Part shown: piece by piece, positions 44,444 through 55,588 of the stretch
Layout: each line of letters starts with the position of its first letter
Numbering within the stretch: the first letter of the stretch is position 1
Assembly (NCBI RefSeq): GCF_002127325.2
Contig: NC_035449.2
Span: 77,352,693 to 77,416,692 of the forward strand
Length of the DNA: 64,000 nt
Reading direction: 5' to 3'
Source: Helianthus annuus
Lineage: Eukaryota; Streptophyta; Magnoliopsida; Asterales; Asteraceae
Translations under genes and position numbers: made by a program
Notes under the pieces: generated by a model
Seen by the model: the letters and a program-made list of their open reading frames with translations, nothing else
Told to the model about the DNA's origin: nothing
The model's database searches: none

Positions 44444-44832
44444 AGTCCACCCCCCTTAAAAGGGTTTCGTCCCCGAAACCATAGTACGTACCGAATAATG
44501 TAGGGTAGAGCCGCTGCATCTCCTCTTCGGACTCCCATTGTGGTATCCGAACCCTTTCTGTGTTCCCATTTGACCTTTACTTGATTAATCACTTTGTTCC
44601 TCGGGCTTTTCACTTTACAATCTAGAATCGCAATTGGCTTCACCGCGTAGTTAAGACTATTATAGTGGATGTAAGCTGTTTCGTCGGCTAGACATTTTCG
44701 GAGATGTGATACGTGGAACGTGCTTTGTATTCCACTCAACTCCTCGGGAAGTTCGAGACGGTATGCTACCTTACCAACCCGTTCGATGATTCTTAATGGC
44801 CCAATAAACCTTGGGCTTAACTCTCCCCTTTT
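44425..44832 (-). pseudogene. Chromovirus C integrase end and chromodomain, frameshifted
   Basis: It contains FHVSHLRKCL, the conserved end of chromovirus integrase, and then a chromodomain with VKPIAILDCKV, NKVINQVKVKWEHRKGS. A single-base frame change after this point, near 44535, moves the last conserved block (WESEEEM and the LYP motif) to another frame. Such domains direct integration by binding modified histones, and the conserved tryptophan and acidic run are present but displaced. Confidence 0.8.
44444..44460 (-). other. Polypurine tract of chromovirus C
   Basis: The minus strand reads TTTAAGGGGGGTGGACT just before the 3' LTR. Confidence 0.8.
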
Positions 44833-45231
44833 TCAAAACCGAATAATTCCTTTCCACGGAGATACCTTCAGCATCACCTTATCACCAACTTGAAACTCAA
44901 TCGATCTCCTTCTTTTGTCCGCATACGACTTTTGTCGATCCTGAGCCGCTTTCAAGTGAGCTCGGACCAAGTCAATTTTCTTGTTCGTGATTCGGACTAC
45001 ATCTTTATGTGCAAGCTCACGTGGTCCTACTTCATCCCAACACACCAGGGTTCGACATTTTCTACCGTAAAGCATCTCGTACGGAGCCATACCGATGCTT
45101 GCATGGTAACTGTTATTATATGAAAATTCGACCAATGGTAGATAAACATCCCAACTTCCCCCGAAGTCGATAATACATGCCCGTAATAGATCTTCCAACG
45201 TTTGTATCGTTCTTTCACTCTGTCCATCCGT
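44833..45231 (-). pseudogene. Chromovirus C integrase, C-terminal part
   Basis: It continues the integrase of 45232-46668 in the same frame after a TAA at 45232-45234 that replaces a glutamine codon. Conserved blocks are EDLLRACIIDFGGSW, LVEFSYNNSYHASIGMAPY, YGRKCRT and VGDKVMLKVSPWKG. It ends at a TGA at 44833. Confidence 0.88.
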
Positions 45232-46668
45232 TTATGGATAGTACACTATGCTAATGAACAATTTAGTTCCCATTTGCTCTTGGAATTCGCGCCAAAAGTT
45301 CGAAGTGAACCGAGTATCTCTATCGGACACGATGGATATCGGTACTCCGTGGCGTGCCACTATTTCATTGGTGTACACCTCTGACATCTTTTCGGACGTA
45401 TAAGTCTCACGAATCGGAATGAAGTGAGAACTTTTTGTCAATCTATCCACAACTACCCATATAGCATCATATCCACGGTTGGTTTTGGGCAGTTTGGTCA
45501 ACAAGTCCATTATGATTTGTTCCCAATTCCAAACTGGGATGTCCAATGGTTGTAACTTACTGTATGGCTTTTGGTGCTCCGCTTTGACTTGTAAACAGGT
45601 CAAGCACTTCTCTACATACTTTACAACATCTCCTTTCATTCCGGGCCACCAATAGTTTTGCTTTAAATCGTTATACATCTTGGTTGCCCCCGGATGGATA
45701 GAATAACGGGATTTATGAGCTTCGTCAAGTAGGAGCGCCTTGGCTCCACACGAATTTGGGACCCATACTCTTCTGAATCGAGTTTTTAACCCGTTGTTAC
45801 CCTCCGCTAATTCTTTCAATTGACCCACTATTCTTTCTTTCTTCAAGTTTTCCTCTTTCATTGCTTCAACTTGAGATTTTGGGATTTGTTCAAGTAGACC
45901 CGATGTCACCATTAATTGCATCGATCGTACTCGGATTGGAGTGTAGTCTACCTTTCGGCTCAACGCATCCGCCACCACAATAGCTTTTCCGAGGTGGTAG
46001 TGTATATCACAATCGAAATCCTTGACTGTTTCTAACCACCGCCTTTGTCTCATGTTTAATTCTTTCTGGTCGAAGAAATATTTCAAACTTTTATGGTCGG
46101 TAAAAATAGTGCATTTTACCCCGTACAAATAATGCCTCCATATCTTTAAGGCAAACACCACCGCCGCCAACTCGAGGTCGTGTGTCGGGTAATTCTTTTC
46201 ATGAGTCTTTAGTTGTCTCGAGGCATAGTCTATAACCTTGCCTTGTTGCATCAGAACGCACCCTAGAACCGAATGTGACGCATCCGAGTAAACTACCATA
46301 TCATCAACCCCATCCGGCAATGTCAATACCGGAGCATGGGTCAATTTTTCTTTAAGCGTTTGAAACGCTTTTTCTTGATCTTCGCCCCAAATAAACTTTT
46401 CATCTTTACGAGTTAATTTGGTTAACGGTACGACAATCTTGGAGAAATCTTGTATGAACCTCCTATAATATCCCGCGAGCCCCAAAAAGCTTCTGATTTC
46501 CGAAGGATTCTTCGGTGGATTCCATCTCGCCATTGCTTCTATTTTTGACGGGTCTACCAACACTCCGTTCGCACTAATAATGTGCCCGAGAAATTGCACT
46601 TCTCGTAACCAGAAAGCACATTTCAATAATTTTGCGTATAATTTCTCTCTTCTTAGCGTTTCCAACAC
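45232..46668 (-). CDS. pol: Chromovirus C: end of reverse transcriptase, RNase H and integrase
   Basis: A 478-residue open frame. It begins at the reverse transcriptase thumb ([21 protein letters not shown]) and connection domain ([13 protein letters not shown]). RNase H follows, with [36 protein letters not shown] and [10 protein letters not shown]. Next are the integrase zinc domain ([20 protein letters not shown] ... [12 protein letters not shown]) and core ([36 protein letters not shown]). It stops at the nonsense codon at 45232-45234, before the catalytic glutamate region ends. Its start at 46668 is only the first codon after a TGA (46669-46671). Confidence 0.92.
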   Translation of the reverse strand: MLETLRREKLYAKLLKCAFWLREVQFLGHIISANGVLVDPSKIEAMARWNPPKNPSEIRSFLGLAGYYRRFIQDFSKIVVPLTKLTRKDEKFIWGEDQEKAFQTLKEKLTHAPVLTLPDGVDDMVVYSDASHSVLGCVLMQQGKVIDYASRQLKTHEKNYPTHDLELAAVVFALKIWRHYLYGVKCTIFTDHKSLKYFFDQKELNMRQRRWLETVKDFDCDIHYHLGKAIVVADALSRKVDYTPIRVRSMQLMVTSGLLEQIPKSQVEAMKEENLKKERIVGQLKELAEGNNGLKTRFRRVWVPNSCGAKALLLDEAHKSRYSIHPGATKMYNDLKQNYWWPGMKGDVVKYVEKCLTCLQVKAEHQKPYSKLQPLDIPVWNWEQIIMDLLTKLPKTNRGYDAIWVVVDRLTKSSHFIPIRETYTSEKMSEVYTNEIVARHGVPISIVSDRDTRFTSNFWREFQEQMGTKLFISIVYYP

Positions 46669-46671
46669 TTC

Positions 46672-47193
46672 TCATAAATGACTTGCGTGCTCGGATTCAT
46701 TCTTCAAATATACTAGGATGTCATCGATGAACACTATCACCGACTTATCCAACATCGGTTTGCAAACCCGGTTCATGAGATCCATGAAAGTCGCGGGTGC
46801 ATTGGTTAAGCCGAAAGACATCACAAGGAATTCGTAATGTCCGTAACGTGTACGAAAGGCCGTCTTCGGTACGTCTTCCTCCTTGACCTTCAACTGATGA
46901 TAACCCGACCTAAGGTCAATCTTTGAGAACTAACTCGTGCCTTGCAGCTGGTCAAATAAATCATCAATTCTTGGGAGCGGGTATCGATTTTTCACCGTGA
47001 GTTTATTTAACTCCCAGTAATCGATACACATGCGCATGCTCCCATCTTTCTTTTTCACGAATAGCACCGGTGCACCCCACGGAGACACACTTAGTCTAAT
47101 AAACCCCTTGTCGAGCAGGTCTTGAATCTGAGACATTAGTTCTTCTAGTTCTGATGGCACGAGCCTATACGGTGCTTTGGCTATGGGTTTCAC
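46672..47193 (-). pseudogene. Chromovirus C reverse transcriptase, N-terminal part
   Basis: Two frames in the same register, 46930-47193 and 46672-46893, separated by a TAG at 46930-46932. Conserved Gypsy blocks are [53 protein letters not shown], then [20 protein letters not shown] and the catalytic box VFIDDILVY. The TAG and a TGA at 46669 break the polyprotein. Confidence 0.9.
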
Positions 47194-47563
47194 ACCGGAA
47201 TCAATTCGATTCCGAATTCTACCTTCCGTTCAGGCCGTACCCCCGGCAAATCTTCCGAAAACACATCTGCCTACTCTCGTACCACCGGTACGTCTTCAAT
47301 CTTTAGCGATCCTTTGTCTGATTCGTTTGCGTATATCATGAACACATCCACGTTTCATAAGTTTGTGAGCCTTTATCATTGAGCACATTATGGGATTACC
47401 CCCTTTTTCGCCATAGATGGTAACGTGTTTTCCATTTGGAGACGTTAATTTTATCTCCTTGCGGAAACACACGACCTTCGCGTGATGTCGGGATAGCTAA
47501 TCCATCCCGACTACCACTTGGAATTCTCCCATAGACATCGGAATCAGGTCTATTGAGTATTCT
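47194..47563 (-). other. Decayed protease-to-reverse-transcriptase linker
   Basis: About 370 bases between the protease and reverse transcriptase pieces of element C with several stops and no long frame. It should encode the linker, but it is too decayed to read with confidence. Confidence 0.5.
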
Positions 47564-47995
47564 TCACTGTCCGATACTCATCTTACAATCTTGATATATG
47601 TCACAAACAATAAAACTCTTGTTGTCGCCTATTTCTACTTCTAGAGGCAAAGGTAATTTGGTCAATACAAATGAACGATGTCGAGTAAATCCATGTGAAA
47701 TAAAGGATTTATTCGCACCCGTATCAAATAACACATGTGCGGGTATTGAATTTATAGCGAATATACCTGAGACCACATCGGGTTCCACCTTCGCCTCGAC
47801 TGCGGTTAACTGGAAGGATCTGGTCTTTGCTTTTGGAGTTTCTGTTTGTGAATCCTTGCCATCCTTCTTCCCGACTAGCTCCGGGCACTCTGATTTCTTA
47901 TGACCCGGCTGGTAGCACTTATAACAAACCGACACTTTTCCCGGGCATAACGCAGCCGTATGCCCTGTCTTCCCACATATGGGGCATGACTTATC
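47564..47995 (-). pseudogene. Chromovirus C zinc knuckles and protease
   Basis: In the gag frame, directly after the TAA at 47996-47998. It contains two more CCHC knuckles, CPICGKTGHTAALC and CYKCYQPGHKKSEC. The aspartic protease follows, with the active-site box VLFDTGANKSFIS. Three knuckles in a row at the gag end are consistent with Tekay elements. Confidence 0.85.
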
Positions 47996-48931
47996 TTAGA
48001 ACCGGCACTCGCCCTTGTGCCCTTTTCCGCAAACCTTACAACTCGGCGACTCGCCCTTCCCTTCTTGTTTCATTGACGACTCCATGGTTCGTGCTTTCTT
48101 CGTGGGGCTTGGGTTAATAGTCTGTGCCCTTCGTTCACCTCTCTCGATTTGCTTTTTCAGTTCAATTTCTCTTTCCTGAGCCGTGTTTATGATCTCGGTA
48201 AGAGTTTCATATTTCGAGGGAGTCATGAACTCCCGGTATTCTGCACTTAGCATATTATAATAATAATATACTTTCTGTTCTTTGGACGTCACCAACTCGT
48301 CACAGAATCTCAGTTTGTGAAGAAAGATCCCCGTGATCTTATCAATAGATTCACCTTTTTGCCTTAGCTGAATGAATTCCTCCTTGATTCGGTTAATAAC
48401 GGCCTTGGGGCTGTGGTGTTTAAGGAATGGCACCTTAAACTCGTCCCATGTCATCGCTCTTGCCGCTTCGCTTCCAATTTCCTTTTTCTTGTTATCCCAC
48501 CAATCCTTTGCTTGACCTCTCAGCTGACCCGTACCATAAGCTACGAAGTCGTTTGCGTCGCAGTGGGTTCTCTCAAACACCCCTTTAATGTCACTGAGCC
48601 ATCGTTGGCATATTATTGGATCCACCTCTCCATTATAAAGTGGTGGTTTACATGCCATGAATTCCTTGTATGAGCAGCCCTTGCGCTCTCCAGATTTCTC
48701 CTTAGCTATGTTGGTACTATCTTCCAACATCTTGATTCTCTCATCGACTACCGAAAGTACTGTGTTTTGGATCTTATCTATAAAACTGGATAGGCTATTT
48801 TCGATTGCCTTTCCTACCTCTTCGGCAATCACTTCCTTCATTTGCTCGGTGACTATCGACACCGCATCATCATTACCTTTTTCCGTCATCTTTAAAACTG
48901 AAATGTTTACACCAACCGTTAAACATTTCAT
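47996..48931 (-). CDS. gag: Chromovirus C gag
   Basis: A 311-residue frame. The more likely start is the internal methionine at 48887-48889 (MTEKGNDDAVSIV), which gives a gag-like N-terminus; the upstream ATG at 48931 adds 14 residues. The gag domain includes FMACKPPLYNGEVDP, WLSDIKGVFERTHC, QAKDWWDNKKKEIG and FLKHHSPKAVINRIKEEF. The C-terminus has the knuckle-like CKVCGKGHKGEC. The frame ends at TAA 47996-47998, beyond which the same frame continues into further knuckles and protease, so the stop is probably a mutation. Confidence 0.9.
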   Translation of the reverse strand: MKCLTVGVNISVLKMTEKGNDDAVSIVTEQMKEVIAEEVGKAIENSLSSFIDKIQNTVLSVVDERIKMLEDSTNIAKEKSGERKGCSYKEFMACKPPLYNGEVDPIICQRWLSDIKGVFERTHCDANDFVAYGTGQLRGQAKDWWDNKKKEIGSEAARAMTWDEFKVPFLKHHSPKAVINRIKEEFIQLRQKGESIDKITGIFLHKLRFCDELVTSKEQKVYYYYNMLSAEYREFMTPSKYETLTEIINTAQEREIELKKQIERGERRAQTINPSPTKKARTMESSMKQEGKGESPSCKVCGKGHKGECRF

Positions 48932-49150
48932 CTATAACATATGATTTATTTGCTTCGGTTTAGCCAAGCTCATAACTTGCTTTAACCGTTCTTATTTAGT
49001 GCACTTTCTGGGTTTGAGTGTGTTAACACGCTCTTCCCGTGCACGTCAATTCATACTTCCCTTCTACATTTAATAAGTCTACTAAAACAATTAACTCTTA
49101 CCGGATGTTTGATCAAGCTTGAACCGAACACAGTTTGTTAATAACCCTGA

Positions 49151-49163
49151 GCTCTGATTACCA
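49151..49163 (-). other. Primer binding site of chromovirus C, with one extra base
   Basis: The minus strand reads TGGTAATCAGAGC. This is the initiator methionine tRNA site TGGTATCAGAGC with one inserted A. It lies three bases from the 5' LTR. Confidence 0.8.
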
Positions 49164-49166
49164 ACT

Positions 49167-52100
49167 TGTAACGCTCGTCTTATTTATATATTATTTTATT
49201 ATAAAAGGCGCACCTTTCGAAAACAAAAATGCATTTCTACTAAAAACATAGTTAATAGCTAAATTGTATATCGTCATAAGGTATTAAGATAACCAACTAC
49301 ATAGTTTAAACATTCAGGATTTTATAGTGTTTACATAACAACATTATCTAAACATAATTAGATTAGTGCGGAAGCTTCAAAACTTGTGTTCGGTTCTTGA
49401 TTTCACACTTGATCAGCATCCGAAATGAAATGAGCATCACCTAAGGTCAAAACCACATCAATAATTAGTTTTGACAATTTTAAAATAGGCCTAAACAAAC
49501 CCCAACAACACAGGCATAACAAAAAAATAAAAATCCTAATTTTAGGTCTGTCGCGCCACGCGACAGACTCAAGTTGACCCTTCGCGTGCCGCGGGCGGCC
49601 CCGCGTGTCGCGCCAGAATTGAGTTTCCCCGTCGCGTGTGATGTGCACAAAATGCAACATATAAATCACATCAATTGTGGCATAAAACTAACCCTTTTTA
49701 GTACTATTGTTGGAAAAAGTGTGTTTTTATCTTCCTTTTGTATTTTTAGGATTAAACGAGCTCAAATGAACAAAAGAAGCAAAAAGGCAGCTAAAATCTA
49801 ACATAAATACAAGAAAAGGAACAAACGTGGCATGCCCGACCTCCCGACAGCATCTTCCCAAGCAAAGCAAAACAAAAGAACAGAAGGCTGAACACGCCCT
49901 GTGCTCAGTGAGCACGGGGGCGTGCCCAAGTGTCTGCAGAAAAGACAAAGTTGTAGAAGCTTCTATCACCCACCACGGGGGCGTGCCCAGCGGACATGGG
50001 GCCGTGGTCAACTCTAAGATTCGCAGAATCCAGGGAAATCTTGATAGTACAGATACGCTTCTGCACACGGGGTCGTGCCCATCGGACACGGGGGCGTGGT
50101 CAACTAATGCAGACAAACTGCAATTAATGAAGAAAGAGAAGGAGGATGGACACGGGGCTGTGCTAATGGACACGGGGTGATGGTATAAATAGGGGTGCTT
50201 GGCTCATTTGCAAACCATCCCTTGGCACACCACCTCTATCACACTTCACCCACCCACCACCACCATCATAACACCATCATCCACTACCATCACCCATCAT
50301 CCATCATAGAGTGTGTGAGTCATCTCGGGATCCAAGATTGATCGTAAGAGTTCTTGACAATCAAAGGCCATGTTTGCCTAAGTCTCTTACATCACTTGGT
50401 GAAGACAAGTGTCTAGTGTAATACTTTTTATTTTTAATCTTTTCGCACTTTTTATTTGGTTATGTATTAATGACTTTAATAACTAGTTTCTTATGTTGAA
50501 GGTGATTTTTCCTTATCGTTTGTCCGTGGTGTCTTGGCATTATTTTACTGTCTATATAAAATAAAAGATTTTCACCATTCATATCTCCATGGTCTATATG
50601 GAGATATGTTGGCTACCTGGTCGGGGGTTAAGGGAACGGTTTGGTAAGAGTCTTGCCTTGTTCAATGTATAGATCCTACAAGGACCTAGGTCAAATTTAG
50701 TAGGACCTCCTTCAATATCCACCGGTATTGGATGGCGGGGGTCCAAACTCTTTGATCCCCTCATATGTAAGCTACTATTAAAACTTTAACTCGGCTACTT
50801 AGGACTGTATCCCTGCTGACTCAGACTACTTAGCCGAGGGTAACGTCACCTTCAAATGAGGGGCCTACCACATTCTGCATTAATAACTTAATTAATTATC
50901 GTTCAATAATCCGACCCTTTAGGATTGTATCCTTGCTGACTCAAACTACTGGGTTGAGGGTAACGTCACCTTCAAAAGAGGGGCCTACTACAATAACTAA
51001 GATAATCTCTTAAAAAGTGCAAAAGTGCGGAAATAATCAAAGGTTACACTACATACGAGTCGGATCCAAGTGATTCATCTTGTCTATCTGTTTTTACTTT
51101 TATTTTATTTTTCAGCATTTTATTTAGTTTTATTTTTCTAGTTAAAAAACCTTTTTCTAACTTTTGATTTGATTAGACGTTGAGGATAAACCGGTACTAA
51201 AAGCTCTTGTGTCCTTGGACGACCTCGGTATCTTACCAACACTACACTACGTTCACGATGGGTGCACTTGCCCATATGTGTGTTTAGTGTTAGTAAATAT
51301 CGTGTTTTATAAATTTAAAACTTGGCTAAAAAGTGTAAAAGGGCTTAAAATATACATAAAAAATATAACACACTTCACGCACATCACGTGGCGCGGGGGA
51401 GTACGTTTTCTAGTAGGTCCAGTTTCTGGACCTGCATATTTGCCCAGTTCCGGATTTTGTCAAAATTCAATCTTTAAACAAGCATAACTTCCTATCTGTT
51501 TGTCCGTTTTTGCCGATTCTTTTTCCTATGTGTCCGTATTAAAATTACGGATCTAACCATATGAATATTGCGTAACGAAACCCGGATTATGAACAAATGG
51601 TCCACAAAATCTTTGTTCCGATTATTCGACCCATTAAATATGTGTGGATATTGTCTATCAATCTATTCTTTTGGCATTTTAGACTAATCCACCCATTCCC
51701 TGGGCTTGTAATTATTGACATATCCGTAGCATTACATTGCTTTACGCTAGCATCAAGATTTCATGCTCATTTTCTCAAATTCAAGCATGCCACTTCTTGC
51801 AACTTCTTGCAATTGATTTTTACCATTCATCCCGAATACTCGTCTTTGTAAACCATGGCATAACCAATCCATTGGCGTATTGCCATCTAACACTAGCATT
51901 ATATGAGACTTTCAAGTCTCCACACACATGACCGTTTTTAAGACATTGTTTTGACCCGTTTGGTTGTCGAGTGGAAACCATCACTTTAATGACAAGCCAA
52001 ACCATTTCCAACAATTATTATGACCCGTTTGATTGTCGAGTGAGCTTCGCCACTTCATTGACACACCAAACGCGTATACTACACTATGACACCATTAACA

Positions 52101-53109
52101 CACTAAATCCAAATGTTTATGCATAATGTAATGGGACTAAAGCCACGTACCTTCAAAGCATCCCCTTCAGTCGCGCGTCGCCACCGGCTTGTCCACTTGA
52201 CTCTTCGGTTTCCTTTCCTATAGAGTTCAACCACAACCCGTTTAGAACTCTTTTACTTAACATATAACGCATAGTTCGCCATAACTCTACAAACATGCGT
52301 TTTAGCTCAAATTTCCAGTTTCAAGTCTTCTTTTAGGCATTTTCACAAACACCTTAAGCGCATAATTTCTCATAATCTATCATTAAGTTCATAACTTTTA
52401 TTCAGCCAAGATTAACATCAATTGGGCAAAATTTACACAAATTTTAACATCAACATTTCAGAAATTACTTCATAAAACTCGGATTACACTAGAACAAGAA
52501 TCACAATCCTAGTGTTTATCATGTTTCTACAAAACCCATTAATCACCTAGAAGGGTGATTATGAATCTCACAAGTATTAACCAAAATTTTAACAAGAAAT
52601 CATCTAGGGTTTATCCCTAGACATCATATTACTCCAATTTCATCCGTACAACACTCATGCAACATCAATTTCGAATTTCCTATGTTCATTTAGAAATTTA
52701 AATGGAAAATTTCTACAAAATTTACATACTTTATGATCCCTTCACTGAGGTGATCACTAATCTATGTTCGGATTTTGATTTGGGACTGAATTTGGTCTTC
52801 AATTTTAATCAAATAACATTAACTAGGGTTTTGGAGAAGTCCTGGTCGCCCCCCTCTGTGTTTGATCGAACCAGCACACACACAAATGTGTGTTTTGTGT
52901 TTAAAAATTGTTTTTATTATAATTAGTTTCAATTTAAACACCTTTGGTCCCTCTAATTTCCTTTAGTTCATATTTTGAATGTTTTAACCCACTTGTGAGT
53001 TACTACAAGTCTTGTAACTAACTGGGTTATTTAGTCCTAGTTAGTTTGTTTTTGTTTATTTAATACTTTATAATTCTAATACAAAGCTTTATATTTTCGG
53101 GGTGTTACA
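49167..53109 (-). repeat. 5' LTR of chromovirus C, interrupted
   Basis: Pieces 49167-49638 and 51387-53109 together match the 3' LTR 42259-44443. The gap between them is the solo Athila LTR. The terminal end GGTGTTACA is followed by AAAAA. Confidence 0.92.
49639..51386 (+). mobile_element. Solo LTR of the Athila family inside chromovirus C 5' LTR
   Basis: A 1,748-bp insertion with ends TGATGTGCAC and GCACATCA, in opposite orientation to the Athila LTRs at 11506-12602 and 20863-22621, with which it aligns over its full length. CGTG is duplicated at both ends (49635-49638, 51387-51390), and the uninterrupted target can be seen in the 3' LTR near 42733. The TATA box TATAAATAGG near 50184-50193 on the plus strand gives its sense. 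It carries the CACGGGG/CCGTG motif repeatedly at 49890-50180. Confidence 0.9.
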
Positions 53110-53716
53110 AAAAACAAAAAAGCTCCAAGTGGTTTTTTTTATAATTTTTTTGAAAAATCAATGTTTATATATATATATATATGTAGGGTAGGGTTCCAGC
53201 GTGAACCTAATCCCATGCGTGAACTGCGTGAACTGATCTGGACCATTGATTTCCTTTTTAGTTGTTAAGGGTATGATTGTAATTATATAAAAAATTATAT
53301 TTAAATCATTATTTTAATAATTGAATTAAGTTACATCTTTCCTATTTTAAATTCATTATCCACATTATCTTTTATTTCATTTTTATTTTTTAGATTTCGC
53401 CACCAGAATTCGGATTATGATTTTGAAGATTCACGTAACCTTCATATTTCAACGGTATACACATGTGTACTTTGATATGAATTGAACAGTACACATGTGT
53501 ACTCAGCATGGTATATGTGTAATTAGCTACATAATACATACATATAAACAAAACTTGTAAACCTATTTTATATTAAGCAAATAACAATTTCCATAATGTT
53601 TGGCAAACCAAAAAAAAAACATACAATTACAAGTTCCAGTTTCGTGAAAACAATAAACGCAACATAATCGGAAAAATAAAAAAGACATAGTCTTTTACAA
53701 CTATTCGCCGCGTTGT

Positions 53717-53803
53717 ATGCTGAATCATCCTTATCGACCAAGCAAACAAACATACGTGAATTATCCTTATCGACCTCATACGTGAATCATCCTTATCTAC
53801 CTT
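53717..53803. repeat. Three short repeats TGAATYATCCTTATCGACC
   Basis: Three copies of about 19 bases, spaced 28-43 bases apart, with small differences. Confidence 0.7.
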
Positions 53804-53939
53804 CCATCGCCACTTTCCTCGTTTACGACGTCTCCTATAATAACACAAAAACTCAGCAATTAGTACTTTGTATAATTCACAAGTGTACATCAACAACTTT
53901 ACACATTCAATACACAAAAAAATGAGATATCATAAAAAC

Positions 53940-54245
53940 AGACGCTATACACATGTGTACATCGCATTAAAAAGATAGCAAAACCAGAATACACATGTGT
54001 ACAGCGCCTTAAAAACAGAGCAAAATCATAATACACATGTGTACAGCGCCTTAAAACCAAAGCAAAAATCAGATTACACATGTGTACAGCGCCTTAAAAC
54101 CAGAGTAAAAATCATAATACACATGTGTACAGCACCTTAAAAACAAGCAAAATCAGAATACACATGTGTACATCGCCTTAAAGCATAGCAAAATCAGAAT
54201 ACACATGTGTACAACGCCTTAAAAACAGAGCAAAAACAGAGCCTA
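53940..54245. repeat. Minisatellite with palindrome ACACATGTGTAC
   Basis: Seven units of about 38-42 bases, each with ACACATGTGTACAGCGCC followed by TTAAAA and a variable ARAGCAAAATCA part. Every unit carries the palindrome ACACATGTGT. Open frames here are made by the repeat and are not genes. Confidence 0.9.
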
Positions 54246-54502
54246 ATAGTCTGGTTGATAGATTTTTCTCATTTTCTGCTTGTAATCATGTTATATAAAC
54301 TACATTGTTGTCAAATTTTACTCAAAGGATAAAATAACCTCTTCAATCATAATATGGTGTAGCCAACATGCTTGTACAACCGGAAACAACCTCCAATAAT
54401 ATGGTGTAGCCAACATGCTTCTAATCCTATATATATATATACACACATACAGTTAGATAAAACAATTTAACCGAGGTAATGAAGTAACGATGAAAAGATT
54501 AC

Positions 54503-54794
54503 CTGATCAGAGGAATCCGACAATGCTTTAAGAAGGGTGTCAAATATATCATTCAAAAATGACAGGACCTGTTACACATATAAACCTTTTCCTTTTTAGT
54601 TTTATTTTCTTTTCTTTTCTGTACCAATAAGAATCTGAATACATATAACAGAGAGCATGCATAAAAAAATTCATTGAAAACTGAATAATAAAATATTATT
54701 CAAAGGTTACCTCAGTATGGTGTCTATTTAAAAGCGTTGAAATCCAGTGCAATGATTCGATCCGGGTGGCCTCATATTCACTAGACAACTCCCT
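54503..54794 (-). pseudogene. VAC14: Captured fragment of host gene VAC14 (two exons with intron)
   Basis: Minus-strand exon 54711-54794 encodes RELSSEYEATRIESLHWI and STLLNRHHTE. After a 142-base intron with GT and AG borders, exon 54503-54568 encodes VLSFLNDIFDTLLKALSD followed by SSDQ, then a GT donor. Together these are 50 consecutive residues of VAC14, the HEAT-repeat scaffold of the PIKfyve/Fab1 lipid kinase complex on endosomes and vacuole. Both exons are in phase 0 with canonical splice sites, so the piece was captured as genomic DNA. The acceptor of the first exon (CAG at 54795-54797) is also intact. The flanking VAC14 exons are absent, so this is a fragment inside a transposon and not a working gene. 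Confidence 0.88.
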
Positions 54795-55059
54795 CTGTTC
54801 ATTAATCAGAAACCCTCAAGTAGTGTCACCATTTCCACTCGCAAACCCTAAAAAGAACCCCAATCTCAACATTAATCATACTGAAATTTAAATCGAGTGA
54901 AAGAAACACATAGTTTTGAGATATGAAACCCTAGATCCGCAAACTCTGTAAAAAAACAAACAAACAAACTTGGATCTAGAAAGATCTAAAAGAAAAAAAA
55001 GGAAAAGAAAAGGATTCAAAGACTTACCGGAAAATCGCATCTACCAGGGTTGAAGTACT

Positions 55060-55260
55060 GCCACCGTCGCTCTTTTCAAAAAACCGATGCCGGTTTTGTG
55101 CTCGGAAGGCTTGATTTAGGGGGTACGCGTGCTCTTGTGCCGGAAGGACTCGCCGGACCACCATCCACGGTGGCCGGCCGCCGTGCCGTCGCCGGCTCCG
55201 CTGCCGGAGTCTGGCGGTAGTTCAGACAAGAGTGTGAGAGGGACATGTGTGTGTGCGGCG
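55060..55260. other. GC-rich piece within DNA transposon 1
   Basis: A strongly GC-rich stretch with GCCGG/CCGGC runs in AT-rich surroundings. It looks like a captured 5' exon or CpG-rich promoter of an unknown gene. The minus strand has a possible donor GGTAAGTC at 55022-55029. No protein is recognised. Confidence 0.4.
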
Positions 55261-55496
55261 TATGTATGTGTTTGTTGAATATATTGAAACTGATACAAGA
55301 TTTTAGGGGATTAGAAATTAATTAGTTTCCATATCTTTAATATGAAAGTTCCCTATTTTACCCTTTAGATTAAAATTTAAATTCAATTTATTATACCTTT
55401 AATTACAATTGTGCCATTGATCTAAGATCTATCATCTACAAAATCAAGGGCCCAGATAGGTTCACGCTGGAGAAAATGTTCACGTTTGAACCTAAT

Positions 55497-55498
<2 letters not shown>

Positions 55499-55580
<82 letters not shown>
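55499..55580. repeat. (TA)41 microsatellite
   Basis: An uninterrupted TA run of about 82 bases between the two DNA elements. Confidence 0.97.

Positions 55581-55588
<8 letters not shown>

Larger units (their letters stand above)
42259..53109 (-). mobile_element. Ty3/Gypsy chromovirus C (Tekay-like)
   Basis: LTR ends are TGTAACGCTC and GGGGTGTTACA, flanked by AAAAA on each side (42254-42258, 53110-53114). Minus-strand order is gag, zinc knuckles, protease, reverse transcriptase, RNase H, integrase, chromodomain. Integrase after RNase H and a C-terminal chromodomain define a chromovirus. Several nonsense changes and one frameshift interrupt the polyprotein. The two LTRs differ at a few percent of positions in the part compared. 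The 5' LTR has been split by a solo Athila LTR. Confidence 0.93.
53183..55500. mobile_element. Long-TIR DNA transposon 1 (MULE-like) with captured host gene
   Basis: The left end GGGTAGGGTTCCAGCGTGAA ... CGTGAACTGATCTGGACC is related to the reverse complement of the right end near 55440-55500 (AGGTTCAAACGTGAAC). It contains a minisatellite, two exons of VAC14 and a GC-rich piece at 55060-55260, but no transposase. The superfamily is inferred from the long terminal repeats and gene capture only. Confidence 0.55.

Noticed and set aside
53899..54081. Frame with repeated RRCTHVYY-like units
   Set aside because: Translation of the ACACATGTGTAC minisatellite and not a protein repeat.
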